Source: Podospora pseudocomata (lineage: Eukaryota; Ascomycota; Sordariomycetes; Sordariales; Podosporaceae). From it: 64,000 bases of DNA. The stretch is from the NCBI RefSeq assembly GCF_035222375.1, contig NW_026946366.1:1612001-1676000 (forward strand), read 5' to 3'. Numbering within the stretch: position 1 is the first letter of the stretch; every line of letters starts with the position of its first letter. Made by a program: the position numbers and the translations under genes. Positions 44,201 to 55,591 of this stretch are shown here, piece after piece. The notes under the pieces were generated by a model. It had not been told where the DNA came from and did not search any database. It was given only the letters and a program-made list of their open reading frames with translations.

Positions 44201-44307
44201 TGTTGCCTGCTTATCCCTCTGGGGCGCCGGATTTGGAGAGCAGGTTTGGGGAGCTGGGGAAGGTTGGGGCGACGAAGAGGCTGTTTAGGAAGCCGGGTGG
44301 GCTTTGA
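41272..44307 (+). CDS. GAS2 (GAR) domain protein, putative microtubule-binding
   Basis: A single-exon gene of 1011 residues. The N-terminal half is helical, with coiled-coil texture around residues 140-230 and 290-365 (VVRYEKRIDEINQGLEKLDIEE, VDSLEHEYGEWTVACEQKIREAE). The middle is serine/proline-rich and disordered, with repeated RRSSAA-like phosphorylation-prone sites. A GAS2-related domain (PF02187) lies near residues 775-850: KLFIRCVGERGERVMVRVGGG followed by WADLGEYLKEYA. This domain binds microtubules in Gas2 and spectraplakins, and in fungi it occurs in proteins of nuclear positioning and cytoskeletal linkage. The protein is probably a microtubule-associated linker. I cannot assign a named orthologue with confidence. 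Start at 41272 (CAACCATGG) is good. Confidence 0.8.
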   Translation: MDDPPPMTAAHHHYAAPRGRQLGTIPEHHATTAGGPRTTDDLLLNLTPRAAVEAFQNPSGSLKASIDAATPFEQAFAMRAAIASSNIADWLEDLSSWPWPKGGGSAGFEMPMAKRRRVSNGIDRADEDDQMYIGSLEVSQVVRYEKRIDEINQGLEKLDIEEIKTQVLHNHIMPLSRPGTPLLDSGRSVSSALSTLARMDDLTALLTATLMQALPNISKLTRLLGIWTFRLLVLRRIPVFLKSLADAEVALQSGWHAIGVKSTKTDAADTASSNGPPSGTNGVTVLSQKEHEVMKTVLERKVARTGRDLDAMLDLLEGQVDTLPEEWIDRVDSLEHEYGEWTVACEQKIREAELAELARTTPEPKTRQVASGDKSPIPPPTPESKAATDIAEPVVVGGEENSISEEFNTSASSRREYFPLFGMPEEPTKSEPRSQDGINNAPQDLSKRLGLPIKFDRPDWPAIKVHEPAEEYDTNPIRSSLDGARKWSRFDGNGHLVSFDGLEEEEKKDSTGLAGSSSEQDRVSDALDGTSGLDTTGTPSYRSEDEYELTDGSDDFVPQPDLPVLPRSRRASDSGTVVHEASLARFMDFSSDSLDQGTPERPRRRDVDLARSLAESYRSPSSPPALNRVANRSMSVSFNEEPMIRHLPSISSSPMTPNYNQSSLYDDEIPTQPNTPDKANGPDEKLQQQISDILQSVPAKIRLTSVLPPINLNPPDFKMPTARKKMSNPNLKRSVSNISLRSNGSRAGTPSFTLAPALGRTPRQRPKPGNPEIKLYHLSRSNGEAPIKLFIRCVGERGERVMVRVGGGWADLGEYLKEYASHHGRRSAVAEASKVEVKDIPRSATAMAMRGDGTLGSTPPSRPASSHRPMSSHATRNDDSPGQLKVRKVRRSSAAVGSETPLATVTGPCNRSNTPSTGGSRSSSRLSWPQAGEKDKEEEVVLGMAGPRAKQIEMSEENKQWVESVKQKVRLASGEKLLPAYPSGAPDLESRFGELGKVGATKRLFRKPGGL

Positions 44308-46294
44308 AATATCTTTAAAAGATAATGCGAAGGGGGGGGGATGGAAGGCGTACTAGGATAAGTCGCCGGGTTGCTGGTTTATGGATAACAATTGTCATGG
44401 ATCGGGGGTTGCATCATATGGTATGATGGAGTGGAGTCAAGAAACGGGCACCAGGAAAGGGGGGGGGGCATCATACGATGATGGACATGGTGTTTTTTTA
44501 TTGAATGATGGATGGATGGATATAAAGGGAGGGAGGGGGTTCACGACACGACTACGAAAAACAACAGCATTTGCGGCGGTGGACGGAAGGGGTTTCAGAC
44601 TCTGGAATGAGCCATGGGCTCTCTCACCCACACACCCACACCCGTGGAGGAGTTGTTTGTGTCTGCTGATTTATCTCTTTTCCCTTTGTTTTAATTTCCT
44701 TGCCTGTCAGGTCTTATCATTCTTGCATTGTTTTGCATAAAGGTCTATTTTTTTCTTTTAGGTTGCTATCAATACCCTGTTTACTTTTCGGTTTTTTATT
44801 TTTGGACATGCATTTGGCTCATGGAGCATTGCTGGTGCTATAGGATGGGGTGGGGAGTTGTGGTTATACTTTTAGGCCTGTTAGACCTGGGCATTTTTGG
44901 AGAAAAGGGAGGATAAGAGATTGTTAGGTTAGGTTAGGTTGACTTAATTGACAATGAGAGTACTAAAACTACCTTGCGTGATGTGTTGATCTTTGCAATG
45001 TAAATGTTTGTGATTACATGTGATGAGAGGAGAACCGAACCCCCACGCGATCATCATATCGCTCTACAAACTCGCGATAGCTGCTGGATTCTATTTACTG
45101 GCCCCTTTAACCCAACTCTGGAAGCATCGTTCACTTGTCCCAAAACTTTTCTATCTGCTCATGTCAACCAACCATACACTACTTTCGGCAGTGATGTTAT
45201 GCGTCTAGAGGTGAGTGAGGTGAGGTGAGGTGATATTGGGGGCACTCTCCCGATAGTATGGTCGGATCAGTTTGCGGCTCGTGCAGAAAGCCATCCCCCG
45301 CTTGTCAATTGCTTGCTTGCCGATATCGTCATCTGCTGCTGACCGCTCCGCTATCGATAACAGGGTCTGAGCTACTTATGACGGTGCGGGGAAGCGGAGA
45401 GACCTGCCAGCAGGATGGAAGGGCCCCCAGTTGTTGTTATATGTGATAGCTAATTGTCCCCATATAGAGAGTGCTTGAACTGGCGAGAAGGGTCGCTATA
45501 TGCACTTCTAGAATCTACCTTTCTCATCCTATCGTTTAAAAAGCAAGGCTGGTGTGGCCGATGTTGATTGCGCTGGCTGGTTGGCCCGGCTGCTTGTGGA
45601 GCGGGCAGGCACTGCGTATGAGCTGCGTCACTGGTCTTGAGCGCATTCTCGGAAGCCGATAGGCTCACCATCGAATGTTCTACAACCTCCTGCCCACATC
45701 CTGCCCACGTCGCAGCCACTCCGGCCAGGTGCACACCACAGCTTCCCTCCCCGCCAAGGCATTTCCTTACTTACTGGCCTTTGTCCTTCCCGGTTTTTCT
45801 GTGCCTTCTCTCCTCCCTAAGTTTCTTTGTGATAGCCTCATTGAACGTTTGTTTGAACCAGTGAAATATTTTGGCTTCTTCCTTGTAACACAATCCATTT
45901 CGACCTCGACGGAACTGCTTCGCAAAGAAAGAAAGACCCCTCCGCTTCTTTGTTGACCACGCGAGATCAACCAACTTTCCCCCCCTCGACGAGTGTTACA
46001 GCTCATCCATTCTAGCTGCAACTAGCGACCCGTGCAGCGAGCGAACCAGCAGTCTAGCCCTTTCACCCACTTTCACCCACTCTATTTACTCCATTCAGCT
46101 GCAAGCAAGAAAGCATTTCCTGCAACCCAACTCATCAGGAGTCTCTTCCCTTTTGCGCCAGTACCTATTTCCCCGACCAACCCCCCCGTTCCCCCCCAAA
46201 CCTACATCTCTTTCCCGCAACAACAAACATCACCATCGTCACTCCATCTTGCCAACCGATATAACCGCACCGACAACCACATAAATCACCAAAA
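44308..46294. other. Intergenic, Sis1 promoter
   Basis: 2 kb with no supported gene. It includes a short TTAGG tandem at 44925-44940 and a TTCTAGAA motif at 45506-45513 that resembles a heat-shock element (TTCnnGAA), about 780 bp upstream of the J-protein ATG. That distance is large, so regulatory relevance is uncertain. Confidence 0.45.
44925..44940 (+). repeat. Short TTAGG tandem (interstitial telomere-like)
   Basis: Three consecutive TTAGG units. Fungal telomeres are normally TTAGGG, so this 5-nt version is only suggestive and very short. Confidence 0.6.
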
Positions 46295-47737
46295 ATGGTC
46301 AAAGAGACTAAACTCTACGACCTCCTGGGTATATCCCCCACCGCAAATGCAGACGAGATTAAGAAGGCCTACCGGTGAGCTTCCCTCCTCACACCGCTTC
46401 CCTGCTCCTCCCCCACCACCTTTTGCCACAGTTTCAGGTCGTGAAGGCAGCTACCCGCACGGATGGGCTCAGAAGTTGCTTCTGATACTCATTGAGAGTG
46501 CGGATGTTTGCTTCTGCTGCCGCTGTCGTTCTACCTTCTTTGTTGTCTCGTGGCGTTTGCTCGTCTGCCTTGACGAAACACGAAACAGTTGTGGCCCATG
46601 CCCACGCAGCCGGTCTATACTTTGGTAAATGATATAAGCTAACACCCTCTCGCAGGAAAGCCGCTCTAAAATGGCACCCCGACAAGAACAAGGACAACCC
46701 GGACGCTGCCGAGCGCTTCAAGGAGTGTGGCCAGGCCTACGAAATCCTCTCTGACCCAGAAAAGCGAAAGCTCTACGACCAGTTCGGCCTCGAGGTGCTT
46801 TTGCGTGGTGGTGCCCCGCCTCCGGATGCTGGACCTGGACCAGGCCCGAACCCATTTGCTGGAGCCGGCGCTGGCGGTATGCCCGAGGGCTTTGCTTCCT
46901 TCTTTTCGAACGCAGCTGGCGGCGGCGGCGGCGGTGGCGGCACACGCTTCTCGTACGGCTTCAACTTCAGCGATCCGAACGACCTCTTCCGGAACACCTT
47001 CCGCGAGAGCAGTGGCGGCGGCGATCCGTTTGAGGATATTCTGTTTGGTGCTACGAGGGGTGCTTCTGCTGGCAGGTCACGCGGGCCTAGGGGGTCTTTT
47101 GGATCTGAAAGCATGAGGGCCAGGCAGCCGACGCCAGAGGTGACCACGGTGGAGAGGCCGCTGCCGCTTTCGTTGGAGGATCTCTTCAATGGCGTGACCA
47201 AGAAGATGAAGATTAAGCGCAAGACTTTTGATGAGACTGGGAAGCGGATAACGACGGATACGGTGCTGGAGGTGCCCATCAAGCCTGGTCTCAAGAAGGG
47301 GAGCAAGATTAGGTTTAAGGGTGTCGGTGATCAGGAGGAGGGTGGGCAGCAGGATTTGGTGTTTATTGTTGAGGAGGTAAGTCGAGCACCGTTTACGAGA
47401 CTGTCAGAACAAGGATGAATATTTGCTAACATGTCGTGCACAGAAACCCCATCCGCTTTTTGCCCGTGAGGGCGACGATATCGTTCACACGATCGACCTG
47501 GATCTCAAGGAAGCCTTGACGGGCTGGAAGCGGCAAGTGACGACGATTGAGGGCAAGAACCTCAACATTGACAAGGCCGGCCCGACGCAACCCGGCAGCT
47601 CGGATACCTACCCCGGACTGGGTATGCCAATCTCGAAGAAGCCCGGCCAGCGCGGCAACTTTATCGTTAGATATAACGTCAAGTTTCCCATGACGTTGAC
47701 GCCAACGCAAAAGGCAAAGTTGAAGGAGATTTTGTGA
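46295..47737 (+). CDS. sis1: Class B J-domain co-chaperone (Sis1/Psi1-type)
   Basis: Cytosolic/nuclear Hsp40 that delivers clients to Hsp70 and stimulates its ATPase. 364 residues (yeast Sis1 is 352). The J domain has [20 protein letters not shown] and the HPD at residues 34-36. Next comes a Gly/Phe-rich region (about 75-165, including an eight-Gly run) and two substrate-binding domains, with [32 protein letters not shown] and [13 protein letters not shown]. It lacks the zinc finger of class A. The C-terminal dimerisation segment ends AKLKEIL. Exons: 46295-46374, 46656-47376 and 47444-47737. The first intron is 281 nt, by far the longest in the window, with no C/D or H/ACA snoRNA boxes that I can see. 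Identity is secure. Confidence 0.95.
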
Positions 47738-49406
47738 TTTTGACACACAAAAAGCGAATCTCTGAGACTGGCTCTTTGGGGATTCACACCACATCTCGGT
47801 CAACAGCACATATGATCATTACATCATGATATGGGGCGTTTGGGTGATTTTTTTTTTTTCGAGTCAAGTGTGTCTTGTTTTATGTCTTGTGTGTTTTTAT
47901 TTTTTCATGGCTTTCACACGAGCAAACCAATTTGGCATTTGTATGTATAGGAAGGCTGGTTGGTTGGTGGTGGTGTTGTTGGTGGGGGTGGTGGTCAAGA
48001 GAGAGCAAATTGATATCATGGGGAGGTTTTAGGTTGGGCGTGGTGGATACATACATTGAATCAGTGCGATAAGGAGAAGAAGAAGGGGAGGAGGATAATA
48101 GGTAGATATTCTTTGCTCGTGGTGGAGAGGGGAATAATACAGTGTTATCAAGTCTGTCCTTGCTAGATATGCTGCTGTTGGTTGTGTGGATGGGTGCGGC
48201 GTTTTTGGAGGTTAAAACGTTGTGCCAGGCCGGCAAAGCGGCGGTGTTTAACCTGCAGAGGCGTTAATATATTTGGCAGTGTTCCAAGAGTTTCAGGATC
48301 TGGTAACCGGTGATCCCGGTGAGATAGACTCCAATGGGCGGGTGGTTTGTTTACACGTGTAAGTTGACGTGATATTGGTCATTGGGGTTGGCATTGGGTG
48401 ATGGATTAGGTAAGAGCCGAGGAGGCATGAGGTGAGCGAGATAGTGGGATCTGGGAAGGGGAATTGGGTTTGGGAACCCTGAATATTCTGAATATATTCC
48501 GCGATTTGCTCAAGAGGCATCCACGTACCGGAGGATGTGAGATGTGTGGTGTGGGTGGTTGGTGGGGGCGGGTTGGTCTTGGTGAGGGGCTTGGTGAGAT
48601 CCGAGCAGGACCCTTCCAAGAACCTCCCTCCTCACCTGTGAAGCTCTCAGTTCTTGTGGTAGAATTTTATTTGAAAAGACATAACAATTGAGTTCAGCAT
48701 CATCAATCATGGCTTTCTTTTCTTATGACAGCTATTTACAATCCCCATCAACCACCAGATCGGAATCTACACCCCCAGCGTGAGGATACCCCCAAATTTA
48801 GCGCACCCACGATATCTTGGCCGAGAGAAAAGGTCCCCTGTTTCGGCCCAATTTTCCAGGGATGAATCGGTCTGGGCAAGGGCCACTATGACGACATGAT
48901 CGACAGAGGGGTAGGGTGGTTCAACCGTAACGGCCCGCGAATTGAACTCTGCCCCTCGTTTGTTGGTTTCAATTGAATTGGTTTTGATTCCGCTTCCAAA
49001 ATGCGAGAGGGGAAGACCGCGTGCTGCTATTCCAAGAGGGGGGCCAAGGATCGGGTGGAAAGGGGTCCAACTGAGCGGAATACCTAGATTCTGGGAAATA
49101 AAAAGAACACGTGCTTTCCCCCTCGGGAGGTTTTTCGCCTCTTCTTCTTCATCTTTCTCGAAAGTCAAATTGGAAAGTAGAGGGAGATAAGCTTCTTCCA
49201 GCCAGCCAAGTGTACCTGCCACCTACGTCTTTTAACTTGTTGCCCGTCCTGTGGATTATTTGACTCTCTGTCTGATAAGCTCCCGGCCGAATCTTTCCCG
49301 AACAAACAACAACCCCAATCACTCTCAGACGAACCCTCTCTGACCACTCTGAATAACCTCACTTTTTTCCCCCGCTCCAACCACTACCACCCAAACAACC
49401 GTCAAA
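47738..49406. other. Intergenic, no supported gene
   Basis: 1.7 kb with 3' UTR of sis1 and leader of the HAD gene, T-rich near 47850 and pyrimidine-rich before 49407. Short frames on the minus strand at 48767-49222 show no motif. Confidence 0.5.
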
Positions 49407-50210
49407 ATGTCTTCCCAAAAGGTATTCCTTTCCCCCGCCCCCCCCAATTCTCACGGTAGCTAACTCCCCTCCCCCCAGATAACAACCATCCTCCTCGACT
49501 GCGACAACACCCTAGTCCTATCTGAAGACCTAGCCTTCGAAGGCTGCGCCGACCTAATCAACGAAATCGCCACCACCAAATCCGTCCCCCTCCCCCAGCC
49601 CTTCACCGGCCCCTCCCTCATCACAGAATTCGTCGGCCAAAACTTCCGCGGCATGATGGTCTCCCTCCAGAAGCGCTACAACTTCTCCATGACCGACGCC
49701 GAACTCGACGACTACGTCCGCCGCGAGGAAGACGTCGTCATCGCCAAGCTAAAGGAGAAACTCGTCCCCTGCGTCGGGGTTGATGCGGTGTTGGAGAAGC
49801 TCGCAAAGGAGGGGAAATACAAGCTTGCTGTTGTTAGCTCGAGTGCCTTGAGGAGGGTAAAGGCGAGTGTGGAAAAGGTTGGGCAGGATAAGTACTTTGG
49901 GGAGGATGTTTATAGTGCGGCGACGAGCCTGCCGGTGCCGACGAGCAAGCCTGATCCGGCGATTTATCTGCATGCGATCAAGGTCATGGGGAAGAGGGCG
50001 GAGGAGTGTATTGCTGTTGAGGACAGCAAGTCGGGGACGTTGAGCGGGACGAGGGCGGGAATTAAGGTGGTGGGGTATGTTGGGCCTTATCCGGAGGAGG
50101 AGAAGGAGCACATGACACAGGTGTTGACTGAGGCGGGGGCGGTGGTGGTGATGAGGGATTGGAGTGAGTTTGAGGGGGTGTTGGAGAGGATTCAGAAGGG
50201 CGAGCTTTAG
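49407..50210 (+). CDS. HAD-superfamily hydrolase (beta-phosphoglucomutase/phosphatase type)
   Basis: Cytosolic phosphohydrolase or mutase of 248 residues. Exons are 49407-49421 (MSSQK) and 49479-50210. The HAD motifs are complete: motif I DCDNT (Asp12, Asp14), motif II VVSSS, motif III Lys in TSKPDPAIYL and motif IV EDSKSGTLSG. The helical cap between motifs I and II fits subclass I enzymes that act on phosphorylated sugars or glycerol. The family is broad and substrate cannot be read from sequence. The gene is convergent with Rit1, with 100 bp between stops. As with Ste24, the first exon encodes only five residues. Confidence 0.88.
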
Positions 50211-50310
50211 AGTGGACGACATGTGGGGTAGAGAGATAGAGGGGCGGGTTAGAGGATAGATGATGCAGGTCTAGAGAGATACAGGGAGCTTTAGCTGATG
50301 ATAAATTTGT

Positions 50311-51912
50311 TCACTTTCGCCAGTCCATCAAGTAACTGTTTACGCTTTGGAGGGTGGCTCTGCCGGGGTTGGCGTCGGGGACTGTGTTCATAATGTGCCC
50401 TAGCTTGACCCGGATGGCAGTCTTGGTGAAGGACTCCCTTTGGTCACTTGCTGACCAAATGTTTCCCTCGGCGTCAAAACACCAGCAGTAGAGAGCTAGA
50501 GCGACGCCTACCGAGAGATCTTTTCCTGACCCGCAGAGTATAACGAACCTCTTCTCAGGCACTGTGCCTTCCTCGTCTGGTTTTGTCTCGCACAGAAAAC
50601 GAGATGCAAACTCACAGATCCTTGGCAGAGCATCTCTCAACAGCCTACTGGCAGCCTTGTTCTTCCCCAACCCAACCTCCATATGAGAAGGCGACTTGAC
50701 CCAAGAATCCTGAGGGGTTGTCTTGGGCAGCAAGCTGACTACACACGTCCCCGAAATCGCAAGTTGAGCGTCAGCCGCTTCGAGGGTGCCTACATAGATC
50801 CCCGGAGCAACTCTTCTCACTTGCCCGGCGGAATCACCGGCGGGCCCTTCCTCGGCCACGAGCCTCTCGATAAGCTCGGGGAGGTCACTCTCTGGTGTGG
50901 AGACTAACTCATCCTTGTGCTTCCACCAGATCTGCGCCGTCAGACCCAGCGCCCAGTTCTCCGTGTCGTCTCCTGCTCCCTGGATGTACCCGCCCTCACC
51001 TAGCTCTGTTCCGGTGACTCTTCGGGAGCTGGTGCAGCAGACTACTGGGTGGAAGTCCTCGGAGAATGCAAGGTCGAGGGCGTCGTCTTGGGTTATCCAG
51101 AACGGGCGGAGCGGTTTCTTCAGCTGGGCCCTGAGAGGTGCGAGGTCGATTTTGAGTGAGCGAAAAGACTCGACAAAGTCCGGGAGCCGGGCTGAGATTT
51201 GACTGGCTTCCGAGTCCGAGACTGCGTTTGGTGGGACGTGGAGGGTGTGTGAGGAGGGGATGTCTGGGAAGAGGGCCCGGTTGAGGACTGCACACCAGGT
51301 TGGGATTGTTTTGCTTAGAGCGTCTGGGTGTCCTGATCAGGGTGTTTGTCAGACTTTGTTTCAGCGAGTGGATGGATGCAAAGGATGGGAACAAAAACTC
51401 ACGTTTGCCTCGCCGGGTAGAGTCAACAATGATGCACCTGCAGGTAGGTAGCCGTCGGATTAGTTCATGAGCCCCCAAACCGACGAGTTCAGTTGACTGG
51501 TAAACGTGGACGGGTAGCCGCATGATAATAATAAAAAAAAAAAAAAAAAGAGAAAAATACATGATAGACATTCATACCCATTATGTTCCCCAGCTACACC
51601 CAGCAAATGCAGATTTATCCTCCTCGTGCTAAACTTCCACTGGCCGGTATGCCCATCTGTGCTCTTGAAGTAAGCAGAGGCTGTCTTCCTGGCCGGATCG
51701 ATATACCAGCTCCCGCAGCGCTCATTCGCGACCAACGGCAGCTGCAACGCATCGGCGACACTCTCGACAAAAGAGGCGTCGTGTTGGATCGATCTGAGCC
51801 GGTTTGTGATGGAAAGGTTGGAGCGCTTGAGGTCTCCGAGAATGCGTGAAAAGTTGTGGTTGGCCTGCTCGGGGAATATCACCTCAGCCAGCGTGGGGGT
51901 TGCTGTAGCCAT
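50311..51912 (-). CDS. rit1: Initiator tRNA phosphoribosyltransferase Rit1
   Basis: Transfers a phosphoribosyl group to A64 of initiator tRNA-Met, which keeps it out of elongation. 463 residues. The family blocks are plain: ANERCGSWYIDP, STDGHTGQWKFSTRRINLHL, CIIVDSTRRGKR, DALSKTIPTWCAVLNR, then the C-terminal dual-specificity-phosphatase-like part with VPEKRFVILCGSGKDLSVGVA. Three exons: 51578-51912, 51403-51437 (35 nt) and 50311-51332. Intron 1 (51438-51577) carries a run of about 18 T on the minus strand. The enzyme is known in fungi and plants but absent from animals. Identity is secure because the STRRGK and STDGH motifs are diagnostic. Confidence 0.93.
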
Positions 51913-54900
51913 GATGGAAGAATCCTGTCCGGGCTGTTGGCGTTGTGGCTCTCATAAAATTACCTCGAAAGGGTATGAAGCTCGAAGATGATACCAGATT
52001 TGATCGTCCCCCGCAGGGCTTGAAAGGGGTGCTGTGGTTGGCCGTCGTGGTGCGCTAAAAATTCCACGTTTAGCGGGGACGGTTAGCGTTGTCTCGTAGG
52101 GCTGAAGATTAACTGGGGAACATTCCATTTCTTTCCGCTCTTCACTTCGAGTCCGAGGTGCGAGATTGCTCACGGCAGAGAATGAATAACAACCGGTGAG
52201 TAGACCTGATGCTTGACAATAGCACAGGCCGCGTATACCAGATCAAATTCCAGGATATTGTTCATGACGACCACAGAGAATAGCCTCGCGGTAGAGGGTA
52301 TATCAGATTCAATCGGTCGGTAATAGGACCGTTGCACACAACGGCCCGCTAGCTACGTTGCACGATCGAAGGCTTCCAAGCTTCTTCGGTCATCAAATAG
52401 GCATGGTGGCCTCCCGAGGCCATCAGCAGCAGCCAAAGCTCGAGACTTGCCGAGGTGAACCATCGGGGTCACCGACCAGATGCCTAGTTCTTGGTTCTGG
52501 CGCCAAAAATATCATCTCGTTGTCAATAATGTCAGATCAACGATATAACTTACAAGAAACACTAAGAGAAACCCATATTTACACATTTGTCAGGCAATGA
52601 GTTTGAAACATGAGATTGTTGGGGACACGGAGCAGCGCAACATCGAGAAACGCTTGCTCAAAACTCTGGGCAAACCCCAAAACCTGGCCCCGCGATCTGA
52701 CTGGCTACCAGTGGTGTGTTTTGAACTCGAAGGATTCAACCAGCTGCGGCCAGTCACGTCCCAGAGCTGGCCAAGTATGATTCGGGACCCGGCTGCCACT
52801 TATCATTGTGTGATTTTACACAAGCCATGGGCCTGGAATAGATCTTTCCTTGGAATATGGGGAAGCGATTTTGGTTAAGCAGGGGAGATAAGGACCTGCT
52901 GAGATAGTTCGGACTGAGAGAATGGTGACTGAGGTCTAAGCCACACACATATCTCCTAGCAAGCAGCTTAGTCATCAGATCAAAGCATGGGCGGATATAC
53001 GAACGTGTGTCTTTCCTCTGTTTACCCGGGGATACACGGAGGATCGCCGGCCTTTGGCCTCACCGCTCGTCTGCACGACCGCAGACCGGCTCCGAACAAG
53101 ATAACGGACCTGCTTGCACGGCCCCGTTCGTTCGGTGGCAGAATGTTTGCACAGCCTGCCCCACATCTGAGAGCGGATTCCAGAGTCGGCTTGGGGAAGA
53201 GGGGTCGAAATGCAATGGACAGCACCTTGCAGAGACCGACAGGAAGAAAAGCAAACTTCCCGCTTCTTGGCCACCATTCTTCGGTGGTCAAGCTTATGCC
53301 AATCCCTTCTTAGTTTGAGAAAGATACGAACGAGGGATATTGACGGCTAGCTTGATAATTCTGAAATTTGTGAGTACGGAGTGTATTGGCCGCCCCCGAG
53401 GGCACATGGCGCGGGATGTGCCCTCATGGCTATTCTCCAAAAAAAAACCAGTGGGAGGGCTCACCGCTTCCACACCACCCACATCATGGAAAAACCTCCC
53501 CCAAACCAGCAATGCCACCTCCACACTTGGAAGATGTGGCGCAGCATCTCAGACTGAGGCAGCCAGCCGTTTGAAGAGCACCAGTGACTTCATTTTGCGG
53601 GGAGATATCGACGCCATCTGGATTAACCCTGTCTTTGAGCATTCTGAGATTCGAGGCTCGGCATAACCTGGTCCGTCTCAAGTCTCACTCTCCCAGTCAG
53701 CCGGCGAATGGCATCTCACGAGACTCGACCTCCGGAACTCTCCGACGACATGTTGATATGACTTGCCAAATCGGGACACAACTTTCGAGGACCAGACGGC
53801 GCAAATATCCCCCGCACCCGACTGAAAGGGACCTGACGATAGGAGATCGAGTGGCTCAGATGAAGTCCGACGAGGATGAGTCTGAGACCTTAATATCAAG
53901 CAAGAGTCGACGCATGAATCGCACGTCTGCGTAGGGCTGAACTCGCGACTTGCAGAAGCCACTCGGCTCTGCATCAAGGATTGTCCAATGCCCGTCATTG
54001 TCATTTTTCAATGTCTTGACAGGATGGCCATGCATCGATCGACCGGCTGGTGGTTGTTGGTTACGGCCAATTGGTACCATCAAAGGCGACCCCAACCATG
54101 GGCGTCGTTGGCTTGCTCATAGGGCTGAAATGGAGGGGCAGGCTCTTCTTTAGCATAGAGGTACCACTCCGGTATGGACCGTGCTCCTCGACCCCGCCAT
54201 CCATCCCTCTCCGCCTTCCCCTCCAACGGCATGTTCCTATCTCCATGATATCGGCCGGTATCTGGTTCGGATCAACGCACCAGCGTTTTGTTAAACAGAC
54301 AGGCTGAAAAGCAAGGCTCGACAAGCAAGCCAGCGGCGCGAAGCTTCGAGCTGGCGGTCAGTATAACGTATGTGGTGAATCGGGACACGATGGCTCTAGA
54401 CCTAGTGTCAATGGAGAAGGACCGTCTCTGACAAATAGAGGACACGCGAAAGTTCCCAAACGGGTGATGGTGAGGGAGGACGGCAGTAGTGTTTTGGTAG
54501 CACGAGGTCGCTGCGTCATCACCGTCGTCGTCTGTCCCCCCCGTACCCCGTGGGATTTTGGTGGAGGCGCGGTGCAGCTGTCTTGATGCAATACTGATGT
54601 CGAAGGGTAAGGTAACGGGCGGGGTCCAGAGCGTGGCGTCTGCATTCGACCCCAATTCCAGGCAGAGCTCCTTCCCATCGAGGAAGACTTGTTCCAAAAC
54701 ATTCCGTCACGTAATAAACGGAGAACCGTCACTGATGATTATTTCGGCCATCAATTACACCCGCATCAGCCAATCCCGAACTCAAACGTCAGCCACCAAG
54801 GTGAGACGATAGAGTTGAGCATCGCAGCCGTGTGACGGCTTGCCACGCAGACTAGCTAGAGTTCAGCGGACACAAGTCGGCATTATTACTCTTCTTTGCC

Positions 54901-55591
54901 TTATTTGCCCTCGCTCGGAGCACTCGATAGGACTGACGCACTGGTTTCTCTCGGACTTTCCAAGATCGATGTGCGAAAGGAAATTATCGAGATGCAATAT
55001 GCATGGTACATATAAGTACCTCCCTTTACCTTAGTCTAGCCCTCCCCCCCTTGCGAGAAGCGGCAGGGTACCCTGGGTGTTGAGACAGACACTAGCCCGG
55101 GCCGCCCGCATGCCCTGAACGACAAGAAAAAGTGGGCTGAACGGCGGCCTGAACGAGCCGTGGTCGCCTGCAGGTATCATTCATATCCCATTATTAACGA
55201 GCCTCGCCCACCCCCCTCAACCCCTTGCTCAGGTTCTGTCTTGCAGCAAAGCTGTGCCCGCCTGTCTCCACGACAAGACGTTTCCAGCAGAAATGATGCG
55301 CCCTTGAGCCGACCTCCAAAATTAATCTCTTTTCCCCTGGTGCTCGACCATTTCTCCTCTTGCACACTCACCTTCACTTTGTTTTATTGTTGACTGCAAA
55401 GCTGGGGCTTCCCTGTCTCCATACAAACACCGTCCGAACTCAAGCTTCCCTGTTTACTCCATCGATCAAGGGCCGGCCCGAACGACTTATACCAAGGGCC
55501 CCGCCAATCGAACAACAAACGTGGGCAGTGTAGGTAGTTTACAAGAGGTGACAGCTCAACGCGCCCCAAGGATTCTGACAAGCCAAGCGCG
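51913..55591. other. 3.7-kb region without a supported gene
   Basis: Between Rit1 and the second zinc-cluster gene. Many mid-size frames exist (for example 52987-53318, 53584-53934 and 54061-54324) but none has a family motif, a signal peptide or matching frames across introns. It may contain remnants or non-coding transcripts; I see nothing I can name. Confidence 0.45.

Noticed and set aside
41111-44307. Several long antisense frames over the GAS2-domain gene
   Set aside because: Shadows of a GC-biased coding sequence; the sense frame alone has recognisable domains.
44925-44940. Interstitial telomere scar
   Set aside because: Only three TTAGG units, and fungal telomeres are TTAGGG; too short to claim a fusion or healing event.
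52987-53318. Overlapping 100-codon frames on both strands
   Set aside because: All frames are open by chance in GC-rich sequence; none has a motif or conserved texture.
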